37,312 nucleotides of DNA from a virus, in the IMG/VR virus record IMGVR_UViG_3300034111_000639, positions 1 to 37,312 of that record. One strand, given 5' to 3'. Made by a program: the position numbers and the translations under genes. The notes under the pieces were generated by a model that was not told where the DNA came from, made no database searches, and saw nothing but the letters and a program-made list of their open reading frames with translations. This document shows, piece after piece, positions 14,763-22,173 of this stretch; position 1 is the stretch's first letter; each line of letters starts with the position of its first letter.

Positions 14763-15011
14763 ATGCAAAATATGCCGCCTGAACTGCAAAAGTATTACGA
14801 AGATCGGTTCGCCATGATGACCCACCAGGGGTGGCGCGATCTGCTGGAAGATATTGACTTAATGATAACGTCGTTGAATAATGTTGCTACAATTCAGGAC
14901 GAAAAAGATTTACAATTTAAAAAAGGTGAGTTATCTATTCTAAATTGGCTGAAAACCTTAAAACAGGTCAGCGAAGCGGCATACGAGGCATTGAATGAGA
15001 AAGATGTTTGA
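14763..15011 (+). CDS. Hypothetical protein, 82 residues
   Basis: Not recognised as a named family. It is helical and acidic (MPPELQKYYEDRFAMMTHQG, DLLEDIDLMITSLNNV, ILNWLKTLKQVSEAAYEAL). AAGG lies close upstream of the ATG. It lies between the fibre modules and the zinc-ribbon gene, in the stretch before the scaffold, and overlaps the next gene by 17 bases. It may be a minor virion or head-assembly factor. Confidence 0.65.
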   Translation: MQNMPPELQKYYEDRFAMMTHQGWRDLLEDIDLMITSLNNVATIQDEKDLQFKKGELSILNWLKTLKQVSEAAYEALNEKDV

Positions 15012-15222
15012 ATTTCTTTGCGAAAGCGGGGAACGCATCGAACGGTTTACCGAATATGAGGATAAACTCGTTAGTTGTAATTGCGGCAAGATGGCTAGCC
15101 GTACTATATCTGCACCAGCATTTAAGCTTGAAGGCTGGTCAGGCGCGTTCCCAACAGCTCACGCAAAGTTTGATAAAAAGCACCGAGACAAGCTAAAATC
15201 GGAGCAAAAGGCGAACAGATAA
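14995..15222 (+). CDS. FmdB-like zinc-ribbon protein
   Basis: A 75-residue protein. The plan (FLCESGERIERF, then SCNCGKMASRTISAPAFKLEG) matches the FmdB-type zinc ribbon found in many phages just before the scaffold or capsid genes. The first Cys pair is reduced to one Cys and the second is C-x-C, so metal binding may be altered. The ATG at 14995 has GAGG six bases upstream, inside the previous gene. The Lys-rich C terminus could bind nucleic acid. Function in phages is unknown. Confidence 0.65.
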   Translation: MRKMFEFLCESGERIERFTEYEDKLVSCNCGKMASRTISAPAFKLEGWSGAFPTAHAKFDKKHRDKLKSEQKANR

Positions 15223-15286
15223 GCAGAAATGCGCTGTTCATGTTTAATCCTGAGAACCAAAAGATGGCAGGAAAAGGAAATTTGAC

Positions 15287-16045
15287 ATGTTGATTGACAA
15301 TGAACCAGAGATGCCTAGTGAGTTAGAGGCAGAGGAAGCAAAACTACCTGAGTACGCAGCGCCCGAAATCCCAGAACTACCTGACCGCTATCGCGGCAAG
15401 TCGATCGAGGATGTCGTCAAGATGCACCAAGAGGCCGAAAAGGTCATTGGTCGCCAGGCGCAAGAAGTCGGGGAAGTGCGGAAACTAGCCGATGAGCTAA
15501 TCAAGCAAAATCTCTCGTCGAAATCTCAACCTGTTGAACAGGTAGAGCCTGAAGTAGACTTTTTTGAGAACCCTCAGAGGGCGATTCAAAAAACCGTTGA
15601 GACACATCCGGACGTTATCGCTGCCCGCCAAGCGGGGGTCGAGTTTAGACGGATGCAAACTCAGCAGCGCCTAGCGCAAGAGCACCCTGATTTCATGGAA
15701 ATCAGTGCCGACAAGGACTTTGAGACGTGGATTAAATCATCTCAGGTACGACTTGAGCTCTATACGCGGGCAGATGCGAAGTTTGACTTCGATGCGGCCA
15801 ATGAATTGCTAAGCACCTACAAGCAGCTGCGTGGCATTAAGCAAAAGCAGGTTGAGCAATCCGGTAAGGAAGCTCGCCAGCAGACGCTAAAAGCTGTGCA
15901 AGTGGATACAGGTGGCACCGGGGAGAGTTCGAAACGTGTCTATCGCAGGGCTGACCTTATTCGGCTGAAAATGACCGATCCAGCTCGCTACGATGCGCTG
16001 TCCGACGAAATTATGGCGGCGTACCAAGAGGGCCGGGTCAAATAA
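15287..16045 (+). CDS. Scaffolding protein (putative)
   Basis: A 252-residue, strongly acidic and helical protein directly upstream of the major capsid protein, the standard position of a scaffold. The N terminus is Glu/Pro-rich (MLIDNEPEMPSELEAEEAKL), followed by a short motif (PDRYRGKSIEDVVKMHQEAE) seen at the start of phage scaffolds, and then a coiled-coil stretch. The C terminus (SDEIMAAYQEGRVK) is short and helical and may contact the capsid protein. AAGGA lies eight bases before the ATG. It would direct head assembly and leave the procapsid before or during packaging. Confidence 0.8.
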   Translation: MLIDNEPEMPSELEAEEAKLPEYAAPEIPELPDRYRGKSIEDVVKMHQEAEKVIGRQAQEVGEVRKLADELIKQNLSSKSQPVEQVEPEVDFFENPQRAIQKTVETHPDVIAARQAGVEFRRMQTQQRLAQEHPDFMEISADKDFETWIKSSQVRLELYTRADAKFDFDAANELLSTYKQLRGIKQKQVEQSGKEARQQTLKAVQVDTGGTGESSKRVYRRADLIRLKMTDPARYDALSDEIMAAYQEGRVK

Positions 16046-16073
16046 ATTTACTTTTGACTTTTAGGAGCTAGAC

Positions 16074-17048
16074 ATGGCTAATACCGCATTTTCCCCCGCA
16101 AACAGTGTAACAGTAACAACTGCTGACAAATTCATTCCAGAAATTTGGTCAGATGAAATCGTTGCGGCCTACAAAAAGAACCTCGTTCTGGCCAACATCG
16201 TAATGAAGATGAACTTCAAGGGCAAGAAAGGTGACACCGTTCACGTTCCTGCACCAACCCGTGGCTCCGCATCGCGTAAAGTGGCTACTGATGCCGTCAC
16301 GCTGATCGCTGCAACTGAGTCTGAAGTTCAGGTGTTGATCAACCAGCACTACGAATACAGCCGTCTGATCGAAGACATCGTCGAAGCGCAGGCTCTGAAC
16401 TCGCTGCGTCAGTTCTACACCAGCGACGCTGGCTACGCTTTGGCTCGTCAGGTTGATACCGACCTCATCCGCCTTGGCCGTGCTTTCAACGGCGCAACCG
16501 TCGGCACTGACGACTACGCAACTGCTGCTGCTACCACCAAGGCTTTCATTGGTTCGGACGGCACGACTGCGTACAACAGCACCAGCTCCAACGCTGCTGC
16601 GCTGACTGACGTTGCTATCCGTCGTACCATCCAGCGTCTGGATGACAACGACACCCCAATGGACGGTCGTTTCTTCATCATCCCACCATCAAGCCGTAAC
16701 ACGCTGATGGGTCTGGCTCGTTACACCGAACAGGCATTTGTCGGCGACGGCAATGCTATCCGTAACGGCGAGATCGGCAACCTGTACGGTATCCCTGTGT
16801 TCGTGACTTCCAACGCTGACACTGGCGCTGGTAACTCGGCTACTGACCGTATCTGCTTGATGGGTCACAAAGAGTCGATGGTGTTGGTTGAGCAGATGGG
16901 CGTTCGTTCGCAAACTCAGTACAAGCAGGAATACCTGGGCACATTGTTCACCTCTGACATGCTCTACGGTGTCAAGGCGATGCGTGCTGCTGCTACTGTT
17001 GGTGCAGCGCTTTCTTCGTCGGCCTTTGCACTGGCTGTTCCAGCCTAA
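16074..17048 (+). CDS. Major capsid protein
   Basis: A 324-residue protein with an AGGAG ribosome site. The N-terminal segment FIPEIWSDEIVAAYKKNLVL, then GKKGDTVHVPAPTRG, is typical of HK97-fold capsid proteins of podoviruses. Later ARQVDTDLIRLGRAF and FIIPPSSRNTLMGLARY fit the same family. The gene is closed by a strong terminator at 17056-17079, which should let the capsid transcript be made in large amount. Codon use is visibly biased towards frequent codons, as expected for the most abundant virion protein. Confidence 0.9.
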   Translation: MANTAFSPANSVTVTTADKFIPEIWSDEIVAAYKKNLVLANIVMKMNFKGKKGDTVHVPAPTRGSASRKVATDAVTLIAATESEVQVLINQHYEYSRLIEDIVEAQALNSLRQFYTSDAGYALARQVDTDLIRLGRAFNGATVGTDDYATAAATTKAFIGSDGTTAYNSTSSNAAALTDVAIRRTIQRLDDNDTPMDGRFFIIPPSSRNTLMGLARYTEQAFVGDGNAIRNGEIGNLYGIPVFVTSNADTGAGNSATDRICLMGHKESMVLVEQMGVRSQTQYKQEYLGTLFTSDMLYGVKAMRAAATVGAALSSSAFALAVPA

Positions 17049-17055
17049 TTAAACT

Positions 17056-17079
17056 CCCCGGCCTAGCGCCGGGGGTTTT
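17056..17079 (+). terminator. Rho-independent terminator after the capsid gene
   Basis: CCCCGGC (17056-17062) pairs with GCCGGGG (17068-17074) around a 5-base loop; one more G and four T follow (to 17079). The short T-run suggests partial termination, giving more capsid mRNA than downstream mRNA. Confidence 0.8.
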
Positions 17080-17100
17080 CAACCTAATTAGGAGAACTTC

Positions 17101-17427
17101 ATGGCAAATGCAACTTCCGTTGTGGTTCGGGCTGGCAATGACCAGTTCCGTGGCCTCTACACTAATACTTTTCTGGTTCGCGCAACGCTAGACGCCGATA
17201 CTTTGGCTGATGGCGCAGGCGACACCGACACCGTAGCTGTCCCCGGCGTAGTCTTGGGCGATATGGTGCTGTCGGCTTCGTTGGCGGTTGATGTGGCGGG
17301 TCTGATTGTGACCGCCTACGTCAGCGCTGCTAACGTGGTTAGTATCCGTTTCCAAAACGAAACAGGCGCTGAAGTCAATTTGGCTTCCGCTACACTTCGT
17401 TTGGTCGTAGTACGTTCATTGGCGTAA
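17101..17427 (+). CDS. Putative head decoration or minor virion protein
   Basis: A 108-residue protein rich in Val, Ala and Thr with a beta-sheet pattern (SVVVRAGNDQFRGLYTNTF, VRATLDADTLADGAGDTD). There are almost no Lys or Cys residues. It comes right after the capsid protein, has AGGAG upstream and is closed by a perfect GAAA-capped hairpin, all in keeping with a highly expressed head protein. A cement or decoration role is inferred from position and composition. Confidence 0.65.
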   Translation: MANATSVVVRAGNDQFRGLYTNTFLVRATLDADTLADGAGDTDTVAVPGVVLGDMVLSASLAVDVAGLIVTAYVSAANVVSIRFQNETGAEVNLASATLRLVVVRSLA

Positions 17428-17453
17428 AAATTGGGGGCGAAAGCCCCCAATTT
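17428..17453. terminator. Perfect 11-bp GAAA-capped hairpin
   Basis: AAATTGGGGGC (17428-17438) pairs with GCCCCCAATTT (17443-17453) around the tetraloop GAAA. The + strand has only three T after the GC stem, so it may act as a terminator, a pause site or a 3'-end protector for the upstream mRNA. Confidence 0.7.
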
Positions 17454-17469
17454 GCCGTTCGGAGGTTTT

Positions 17470-17673
17470 GTGGCGACTTTCAAATGCTTGACCAGTGGCC
17501 AGACGGTCACGTTTATCTATCAGCACGACATCGACAGCATGAAAGGCCATCAAGGCTACGTGCGTATCGATGTGACAGAAGGCCAGCAGGAAGAAACGCC
17601 GGTGGTAATTAACCTAACACCCCCGACCAAACGGCAGGGACGGCCAAGGAAGCTAGAAAATGTCAGAAATTGA
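17470..17673 (+). CDS. Small hypothetical protein, 67 residues
   Basis: Start GTG at 17470 is chosen since GGAGG lies just before it (four-base gap); the longer frame begins inside the GAAA hairpin. The N-terminal half (ATFKCLTSGQTVTFIYQHD) is a small beta domain and the rest is polar, ending in a basic RQGRPRKLENVRN. Similar small proteins lie between capsid and tail genes in other phages; function is unknown. It overlaps the next gene by 14 bases. Confidence 0.65.
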   Translation: MATFKCLTSGQTVTFIYQHDIDSMKGHQGYVRIDVTEGQQEETPVVINLTPPTKRQGRPRKLENVRN

Positions 17674-17866
17674 CCCAAGAGAATTTGGCAAGCTAGAGGC
17701 ACAAGTTGAGGCGTTACAGACTGAGGTGCATGGTTTGCGCGAAGATGTTAAGTCGCTTTTGGCATTGGCCAACAAGTCTAAAGGTGGCTTTTGGGTAGGG
17801 ATGTCTATAGCCTCTGCTTGCGGTGGGGTGCTTACGTTTGTTGCGGACAGGGTGTTTTTTAAATGA
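17660..17866 (+). CDS. XhlA/holin-like protein with coiled coil and one TM helix
   Basis: A 68-residue protein. Residues 8-38 form a coiled coil (FGKLEAQVEALQTEVHGLRE) and residues about 43-66 a transmembrane helix (GFWVGMSIASACGGVLTFVA), ending in a short basic tail. This is the layout of XhlA-like haemolysin/holin-associated proteins. AGGAAG lies upstream. It is placed in the head-tail region, far from the lysis cassette, so it could be a virion-associated membrane protein and not a holin. Confidence 0.65.
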   Translation: MSEIDPREFGKLEAQVEALQTEVHGLREDVKSLLALANKSKGGFWVGMSIASACGGVLTFVADRVFFK

Positions 17867-17884
17867 AAACTGCAGAGGAATAAC

Positions 17885-18202
17885 ATGTCAACTTTTCAAC
17901 TTGATCCTAACAACGTTGCTTGGGGCGTTGCTTCAATAGGCACAACCCAAAATGCAACAGTAACGACCACCAGCGTTCAAATGACAGCTTTTGGGGCTAG
18001 CACAACAATGATCCGCATTGCCTGTTCGCAGGGGCATGCTCATTTTGCAATTGGCGCAAACCCTACCGCCTCTTTAACTACATCACCCATAATACCTAAT
18101 AATTGCGTGGAAATTATTAAGGTTACGCCAGGCCAAAAGATTGCGTTTATAAAAGACGCTGGCATTGCTACTTCTACTGTTTCTGTTACTGAACTCATAT
18201 AA
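17885..18202 (+). CDS. Putative structural protein, 105 residues
   Basis: A Thr-, Ser- and Ala-rich beta-type protein (MSTFQLDPNNVAWGVASIG, TTTSVQMTAFGASTTMIRIA). GAGG lies six bases before the ATG. It has no Trp-rich or catalytic motif; its composition is like that of small head or fibre decoration proteins. It is followed by the cassette of small basic proteins. Function unknown. Confidence 0.6.
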   Translation: MSTFQLDPNNVAWGVASIGTTQNATVTTTSVQMTAFGASTTMIRIACSQGHAHFAIGANPTASLTTSPIIPNNCVEIIKVTPGQKIAFIKDAGIATSTVSVTELI

Positions 18203-18213
18203 AGGATTTCACC

Positions 18214-18345
18214 ATGTACGGAAAAACACCCAAAGTAATGGCTAAGCAAACCAAAATGCCAGCTGCCAAGAAGACCACGATGCCTAAAATGCCCGTTCGC
18301 GGTCAGCGCACTATGACCAACAAGATGGCAAAAGCTAAAAAATGA
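18214..18345 (+). CDS. Small basic protein 1, 43 residues
   Basis: Thirteen of 43 residues are Lys or Arg and there is no Asp or Glu. Methionine and proline are frequent (KMPAAKKTTMPKMPVRGQR). AAAGGA lies eight bases before the ATG. The low-complexity, fully basic sequence suggests binding to DNA, possibly in the virion. The stop overlaps the next start as ATGA. It is below the usual size cut-off of gene finders. Confidence 0.65.
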   Translation: MYGKTPKVMAKQTKMPAAKKTTMPKMPVRGQRTMTNKMAKAKK

Positions 18346-18497
18346 AGAAAACCAAAGCCGAAAAGAAAATCAGCAAGGTCATGCGCGAATACAAGGCCGG
18401 CGAGCTTCATTCCGGCAAAGGTGGCCCGGTGGTCAAATCCCAGAAACAGGCAGTGGCTATCGCCCTGTCCCAAGCTGGAAAGGCGAAAAAGAAATGA
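18342..18497 (+). CDS. Small basic protein 2 (DUF6496-like), 51 residues
   Basis: The sequence VMREYKAGELHSGKGGPVVK, then SQKQAVAIALSQAGKAKKK, matches from memory the DUF6496 family of small bacterial and phage proteins. Fifteen basic and three acidic residues; the net charge is about +12. It starts in an ATGA overlap with basic protein 1 and ends in one with basic protein 3. The conserved middle (SQKQAVAIAL) is a short helix. Function is not known. Confidence 0.75.
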   Translation: MKKTKAEKKISKVMREYKAGELHSGKGGPVVKSQKQAVAIALSQAGKAKKK

Positions 18498-18646
18498 AAC
18501 AAGGTCTTTACGCAAACATCAACGCCAAACGTAAGCGCATTGAGGCTGGCTCTGGCGAGAAAATGAGAAAACCTGGCTCCAAAGGCGCGCCGACTGCCGC
18601 TGCGTTTAAGGAGTCTGCTAAAACAGCTAAACCGAGGAAAAAATGA
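18494..18646 (+). CDS. Small basic protein 3, 50 residues
   Basis: The sequence MKQGLYANINAKRKRIEAGS, then GEKMRKPGSKGAPTAAAFKE, is a widespread conserved small protein in phages and environmental bacteria, by memory; function unknown. Fifteen basic and three acidic residues. Both ends form ATGA overlaps, so it is made together with its neighbours. Confidence 0.72.
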   Translation: MKQGLYANINAKRKRIEAGSGEKMRKPGSKGAPTAAAFKESAKTAKPRKK

Positions 18647-18945
18647 AGACACCCGCTTGGCAAAGAAAAGCTGGCCAAAATGCAAAAGGCGGCTTGAATG
18701 CCAAGGGCCGAGAGTCTTATAATGCAACAACTGGGGGAAACCTCAAAGCGCCGGTGAAATCCGGCGATAATCCACGACGAGCTTCTTTTCTTGCTAGGAT
18801 GGGTAACATGCCCGGTCCCGAGCGCAAAGACGGCGAGCCTACTAGGCTTTCGTTATCTTTGAATGCTTGGGGCGCATCATCCAAGGCAGATGCAAAGGCA
18901 AAAGCTAAAGCTATATCCGCAAGGAATAAGGCGAAAAGCAAATGA
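18643..18945 (+). CDS. Basic protein 4 (DUF6321-like), 100 residues
   Basis: The segments WQRKAGQNAKGGLNAKGRES and KAPVKSGDNPRRASFLARMG, followed by NMPGPERKDGEPTRLSLSL, agree with the DUF6321 domain as I remember it. The C-terminal 20 residues alternate Lys and Ala (KADAKAKAKAISARNKAKSK) like a histone tail. It lies at the end of the small basic cassette and overlaps the tail tubular gene by ATGA. A nucleic-acid-binding role is plausible, but function is unknown. Confidence 0.75.
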   Translation: MKTPAWQRKAGQNAKGGLNAKGRESYNATTGGNLKAPVKSGDNPRRASFLARMGNMPGPERKDGEPTRLSLSLNAWGASSKADAKAKAKAISARNKAKSK

Positions 18946-19592
18946 CCTACCTAGAACTCGTCAACGATGTGTTAGCTCGCCTGCGGGAGACGCAGGTCAC
19001 GACCGTCAACTTGACTACCTATTCGTCCCTTGTGGGCAAATTTGTCAATGACGCCAAGCGCCAGATTGAGGACGCCTACGACTGGAACGCGCTGGGCCAA
19101 GAAATTACTTTCAACACATCCGGAAGCGTTTACGAGTATTCCTTGACGGGCGTTGGGCAGAAATTCCGTGTTACCAGCGATCCGCTCAATACCACCAGCA
19201 ATGTCGTCATGCAGGTTATTCCGGTGGGTGACATGCGCCGAAAGCAGAACCTGCAGCCTCTAGTGACCGCTGTACCTACCGAATACTGTTTTGAAGGTGT
19301 TGATAACAACGGCGACGCAAAAGTGCAGCTGTGGGGCCGTCCTGACGGCGTCTACACCATCAAGTTTTTCGTGTCCGTACCACAAGCCGTGTTGACTTCG
19401 GATTCAACGTCGGTGTTGGTTCCTGACGTGCTGGTAGCGCAAAACGCCTACGCCCGCGCCTTGGTTGAGCGCGGCGAAGATGGCGGCCTGAACTCGTCAG
19501 AAGCGTACGCGCTATATAAGTCAATGCTGTCTGACTACATTGCTTTGGAAGCCACACGGTTCCCAGAAATGCAGGAGTTCTACGCCTCATGA
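18942..19592 (+). CDS. Tail tubular protein A-like head-tail adaptor
   Basis: A 216-residue protein of the T7 gp11 / head-tail adaptor type. The N terminus (MTYLELVNDVLARLRETQVT) and the following helix (VGKFVNDAKRQIEDAYDWNA) are characteristic of this group; a beta domain follows and a helical C terminus closes it (YALYKSMLSDYIALEATRFP). It forms the ring between portal and tail nozzle. It overlaps its neighbours by ATGA at both ends. Confidence 0.8.
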   Translation: MTYLELVNDVLARLRETQVTTVNLTTYSSLVGKFVNDAKRQIEDAYDWNALGQEITFNTSGSVYEYSLTGVGQKFRVTSDPLNTTSNVVMQVIPVGDMRRKQNLQPLVTAVPTEYCFEGVDNNGDAKVQLWGRPDGVYTIKFFVSVPQAVLTSDSTSVLVPDVLVAQNAYARALVERGEDGGLNSSEAYALYKSMLSDYIALEATRFPEMQEFYAS

Positions 19593-21148
19593 GCCAGCCA
19601 CTGCGCATCGATACGATCTCGGCGCCAGGTTTTTACGGCCTGAACACCCAAGATTCGCCGCTTGATTTGAACGCTGGTTTTGCACTAGAGGCAACCAACT
19701 GCGTCATCGATCAGTACGGCCGTGTCGGCGCGCGTCAAGGTTGGTCAAGACTCAACAGCAGCTCTGGCAATCTGGGCGCGAACGACCCCGGTGTCATCCA
19801 TGAGCTGGTGGTCGCGGACGGTACGTACACCATACTGTTTGCCGGTAACAACAAGATTTTTAAACTTGATGGCAGCAATGCAGTTGTCGAGTTGACCTAC
19901 GGGGGAGGGGGTACCGCCCCAACGATTACGGCCAACAACTGGCAGTGCGCCTCGCTTAACAGTATCACGTATTTCTTCCAGACGGGGCATGACCCGTTGA
20001 TCTACGATCCAGCGGTTAGCACCACCACGTACCGCCGCGTCAGTGAGAAGACAGGATACGCAGGTACAGTGCCGTCAGGCAATATTGTCATTTCGGCCTA
20101 CGGTCGTCTGTGGATCGCTAATACTGCGGCTGACAAACAGACGTTGACGTTCTCTGATTTGCTGGCTGGCCACATTTACACGGGTGGCACATCCGGCACG
20201 TTGAACGTGAATAACGTATGGCCTGCGGGGCCAGACGAGATTGTCGGCTTGGCTGCGCATAACAATTTCTTGATCATTTTTGGTAAGCGCCAGATACTGG
20301 TTTATCAGGGTGCGACAGCACCGGCGACTATGTCGCTAAACGATACGGTGGTGGGTATTGGCTGCATTTCGCGCGACTCGGTCCAGCCTACTGCAACGGA
20401 CGTCTTCTTCTTGTCTAACAGCGGTGTGCGCTCATTGATGCGCACGATCCAAGAAAAGTCAGCGCCGTTCCGTGACATTAGTAAGAACGTGCGTAATGAC
20501 TTGATGGGGATTGTGGCCGGTGAGACGCAGGCCAACATTAAGGCAGTGTATTCGGAAGTCAACGCATTTTACCTGCTGACGTTGCCTAGCAACCAATCAG
20601 TCTATGTATTTGATACGCGCGGCTATCTTCCGGATGATTCTGCTAGAGTTACGCAATGGACGTCGATTACGCCGTCTGCATTGCTATCACGTCGTAATGG
20701 CGATTTGCTGTTAGGTCAGACTGGTTACATTGGGAAGTACGGCACGTATTTGGATGATGCCGCCGAGTACCGATTCCAGTACTACACCAATCACAGCGAC
20801 TTGGGTGACCAGAGCGTCACGTCCATATTGAAGCGCATCGGCGTTATTGTAATTGGTGGCACAAATCAGTTTTTGACAATCAAATGGGGCTTCGATTTTA
20901 ACGAGAACTATCTGTCGCAAAACACGCAGATCCCCACGCAGAGAGTGTCCGAATATGGGATAGCCGAATATGGCGCTAATGGAGTCCCAGTTGCGCAATA
21001 CTCTAACGGTATTGCATTACAAACGCTATACGCGCAAGGTACGGGTTCTGGCCGTATTGTTCAGACGGGCTACGAAGCTACTATTAACGCTTCGCCGCTG
21101 TCGATTCAAAAAATTGAAATTCTGTCGAAAAACGGAAGGGTGACATGA
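19589..21148 (+). CDS. Tail tubular protein B-like nozzle protein
   Basis: A 519-residue beta-rich protein. The start segment (NTQDSPLDLNAGFALEATNC, then VIDQYGRVGARQGWSRL) is a hallmark of phage tail nozzle or DNA-stabilisation proteins (T7 gp12 / P22 gp10 group). The following repeated blades (ELVVADGTYTILFAGNNKIF and others) look like a beta-propeller, as in known nozzles. It sits below the adaptor and above the fibre gene, in the expected order. Confidence 0.82.
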   Translation: MSQPLRIDTISAPGFYGLNTQDSPLDLNAGFALEATNCVIDQYGRVGARQGWSRLNSSSGNLGANDPGVIHELVVADGTYTILFAGNNKIFKLDGSNAVVELTYGGGGTAPTITANNWQCASLNSITYFFQTGHDPLIYDPAVSTTTYRRVSEKTGYAGTVPSGNIVISAYGRLWIANTAADKQTLTFSDLLAGHIYTGGTSGTLNVNNVWPAGPDEIVGLAAHNNFLIIFGKRQILVYQGATAPATMSLNDTVVGIGCISRDSVQPTATDVFFLSNSGVRSLMRTIQEKSAPFRDISKNVRNDLMGIVAGETQANIKAVYSEVNAFYLLTLPSNQSVYVFDTRGYLPDDSARVTQWTSITPSALLSRRNGDLLLGQTGYIGKYGTYLDDAAEYRFQYYTNHSDLGDQSVTSILKRIGVIVIGGTNQFLTIKWGFDFNENYLSQNTQIPTQRVSEYGIAEYGANGVPVAQYSNGIALQTLYAQGTGSGRIVQTGYEATINASPLSIQKIEILSKNGRVT

Positions 21149-21852
21149 GTAACTATACAAAATCTACGGACTTTGCAGCCAAAGATGCGCTGGCGTCTGG
21201 CAACGCCGGTAAGATCGTCAAAGGTACGGAGATCGATACTGAGTTTAATAATATTGCTATAGCCGTTGCGACTAAAGCTGACTCGGCAAGCCCTACGTTT
21301 ACAGGTACACCTGCGCTGCCAACAGGCACGACAGCGGTTACGCAAAGTTATGGTGATAGCAGTACAAAGTTAGCTACTACTGCATTTGTACAGGCCGCGC
21401 TGCAACTTCTATACCCAGTTGGCTCTATATATATTAACGCAACTAGCAGCACCAATCCTGGAACACTATTTGGGTTTGGTACGTGGACGGCATTTGGTGC
21501 TGGCCGAGTTATGGTTGGTTTGGACGCAGGCAACGCGTTGTTTGACACCGCCGAAGAAACGGGCGGTTCTGCTGATGCTATTGTTGTAAGCCATACGCAT
21601 ACTGCAACATCTACGGTAACTGACCCCGGCCACCAACACGATCTTAGTAACGGACAAGCATTATCTGAAGTCGGTGGTGGTAGAACGGCTCAATGCGCGA
21701 TTGGGCAGAACGGCAGAAATGGTTTTACTGTTGCTTCTACCACCACGACTGGCATTACGGTAGCCACGACGAACAGCACGACTGGTTCTTCAGGCACCAA
21801 CGCAAATTACCAGCCGTACATTACCGTTCGTATGTGGAAGCGCACAGCATGA
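21145..21852 (+). CDS. Tail fibre / collar-type protein
   Basis: A 235-residue protein. The N terminus (NYTKSTDFAAKDALASGNAG, then KIVKGTEIDTEFNNIA) is the common anchor of short tail fibres in environmental podoviruses. A shaft repeat (ADSASPTFTGTPALPTGTTA) leads to the C-terminal collar-like domain (YPVGSIYINATSSTNPGTLF, GFGTWTAFGAGRVMVGLD), with His-rich SHTHTATS and ending YITVRMWKRTA. This C-terminal domain is like gp10/gp12-type tips that trimerise around metal. It is the second fibre locus of the genome. Confidence 0.85.
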   Translation: MSNYTKSTDFAAKDALASGNAGKIVKGTEIDTEFNNIAIAVATKADSASPTFTGTPALPTGTTAVTQSYGDSSTKLATTAFVQAALQLLYPVGSIYINATSSTNPGTLFGFGTWTAFGAGRVMVGLDAGNALFDTAEETGGSADAIVVSHTHTATSTVTDPGHQHDLSNGQALSEVGGGRTAQCAIGQNGRNGFTVASTTTTGITVATTNSTTGSSGTNANYQPYITVRMWKRTA

Positions 21853-22172
21853 TTACCGACACGTTTCCAGAGCATCAAATCACGCATCATTTCTCTGATG
21901 GCATGTACGCCAAAGAGATGCGTGTAGAAGCAGGGCAGGCTATTCTGAAGCACACGCACGACTTTAGCCACTTGTCGATTCTGGCTAGAGGTCGTGTCGC
22001 AATATTGATCGGTGAAGAAATACAAGTTATTGAAGCGCCTGCTTGCATAGATGTCAAAGCAGGTTTGGTACATGGCGTAAAGGCCATTGAAGATTGTGTT
22101 TGGTATTGCATCCACGCCACTGACGAGAAAGATCCGGCGAAGGTGGATGAAGTCATCGTAAAGGGGTACTAA
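21849..22172 (+). CDS. Cupin-like protein
   Basis: A 107-residue single-domain cupin. The metal-site motif is HTHDFSH (residues 35-41) with a later Glu and His (about residue 75, LVHGVK), as in metal-binding cupins. The ATG at 21849 forms an ATGA overlap with the fibre gene, so a link to the fibre is probable. The role is not known; it could be a structural decoration or a sugar-binding or sugar-isomerising enzyme. An upstream extension in the same frame overlaps the fibre gene and has no ribosome site. Confidence 0.75.
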   Translation: MITDTFPEHQITHHFSDGMYAKEMRVEAGQAILKHTHDFSHLSILARGRVAILIGEEIQVIEAPACIDVKAGLVHGVKAIEDCVWYCIHATDEKDPAKVDEVIVKGY

Positions 22173-22173
22173 C

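Noticed and set aside
21693-21848. Upstream extension of the cupin frame
   Set aside because: It overlaps the fibre gene and lacks a ribosome site; the ATGA junction at 21849 is the natural start.
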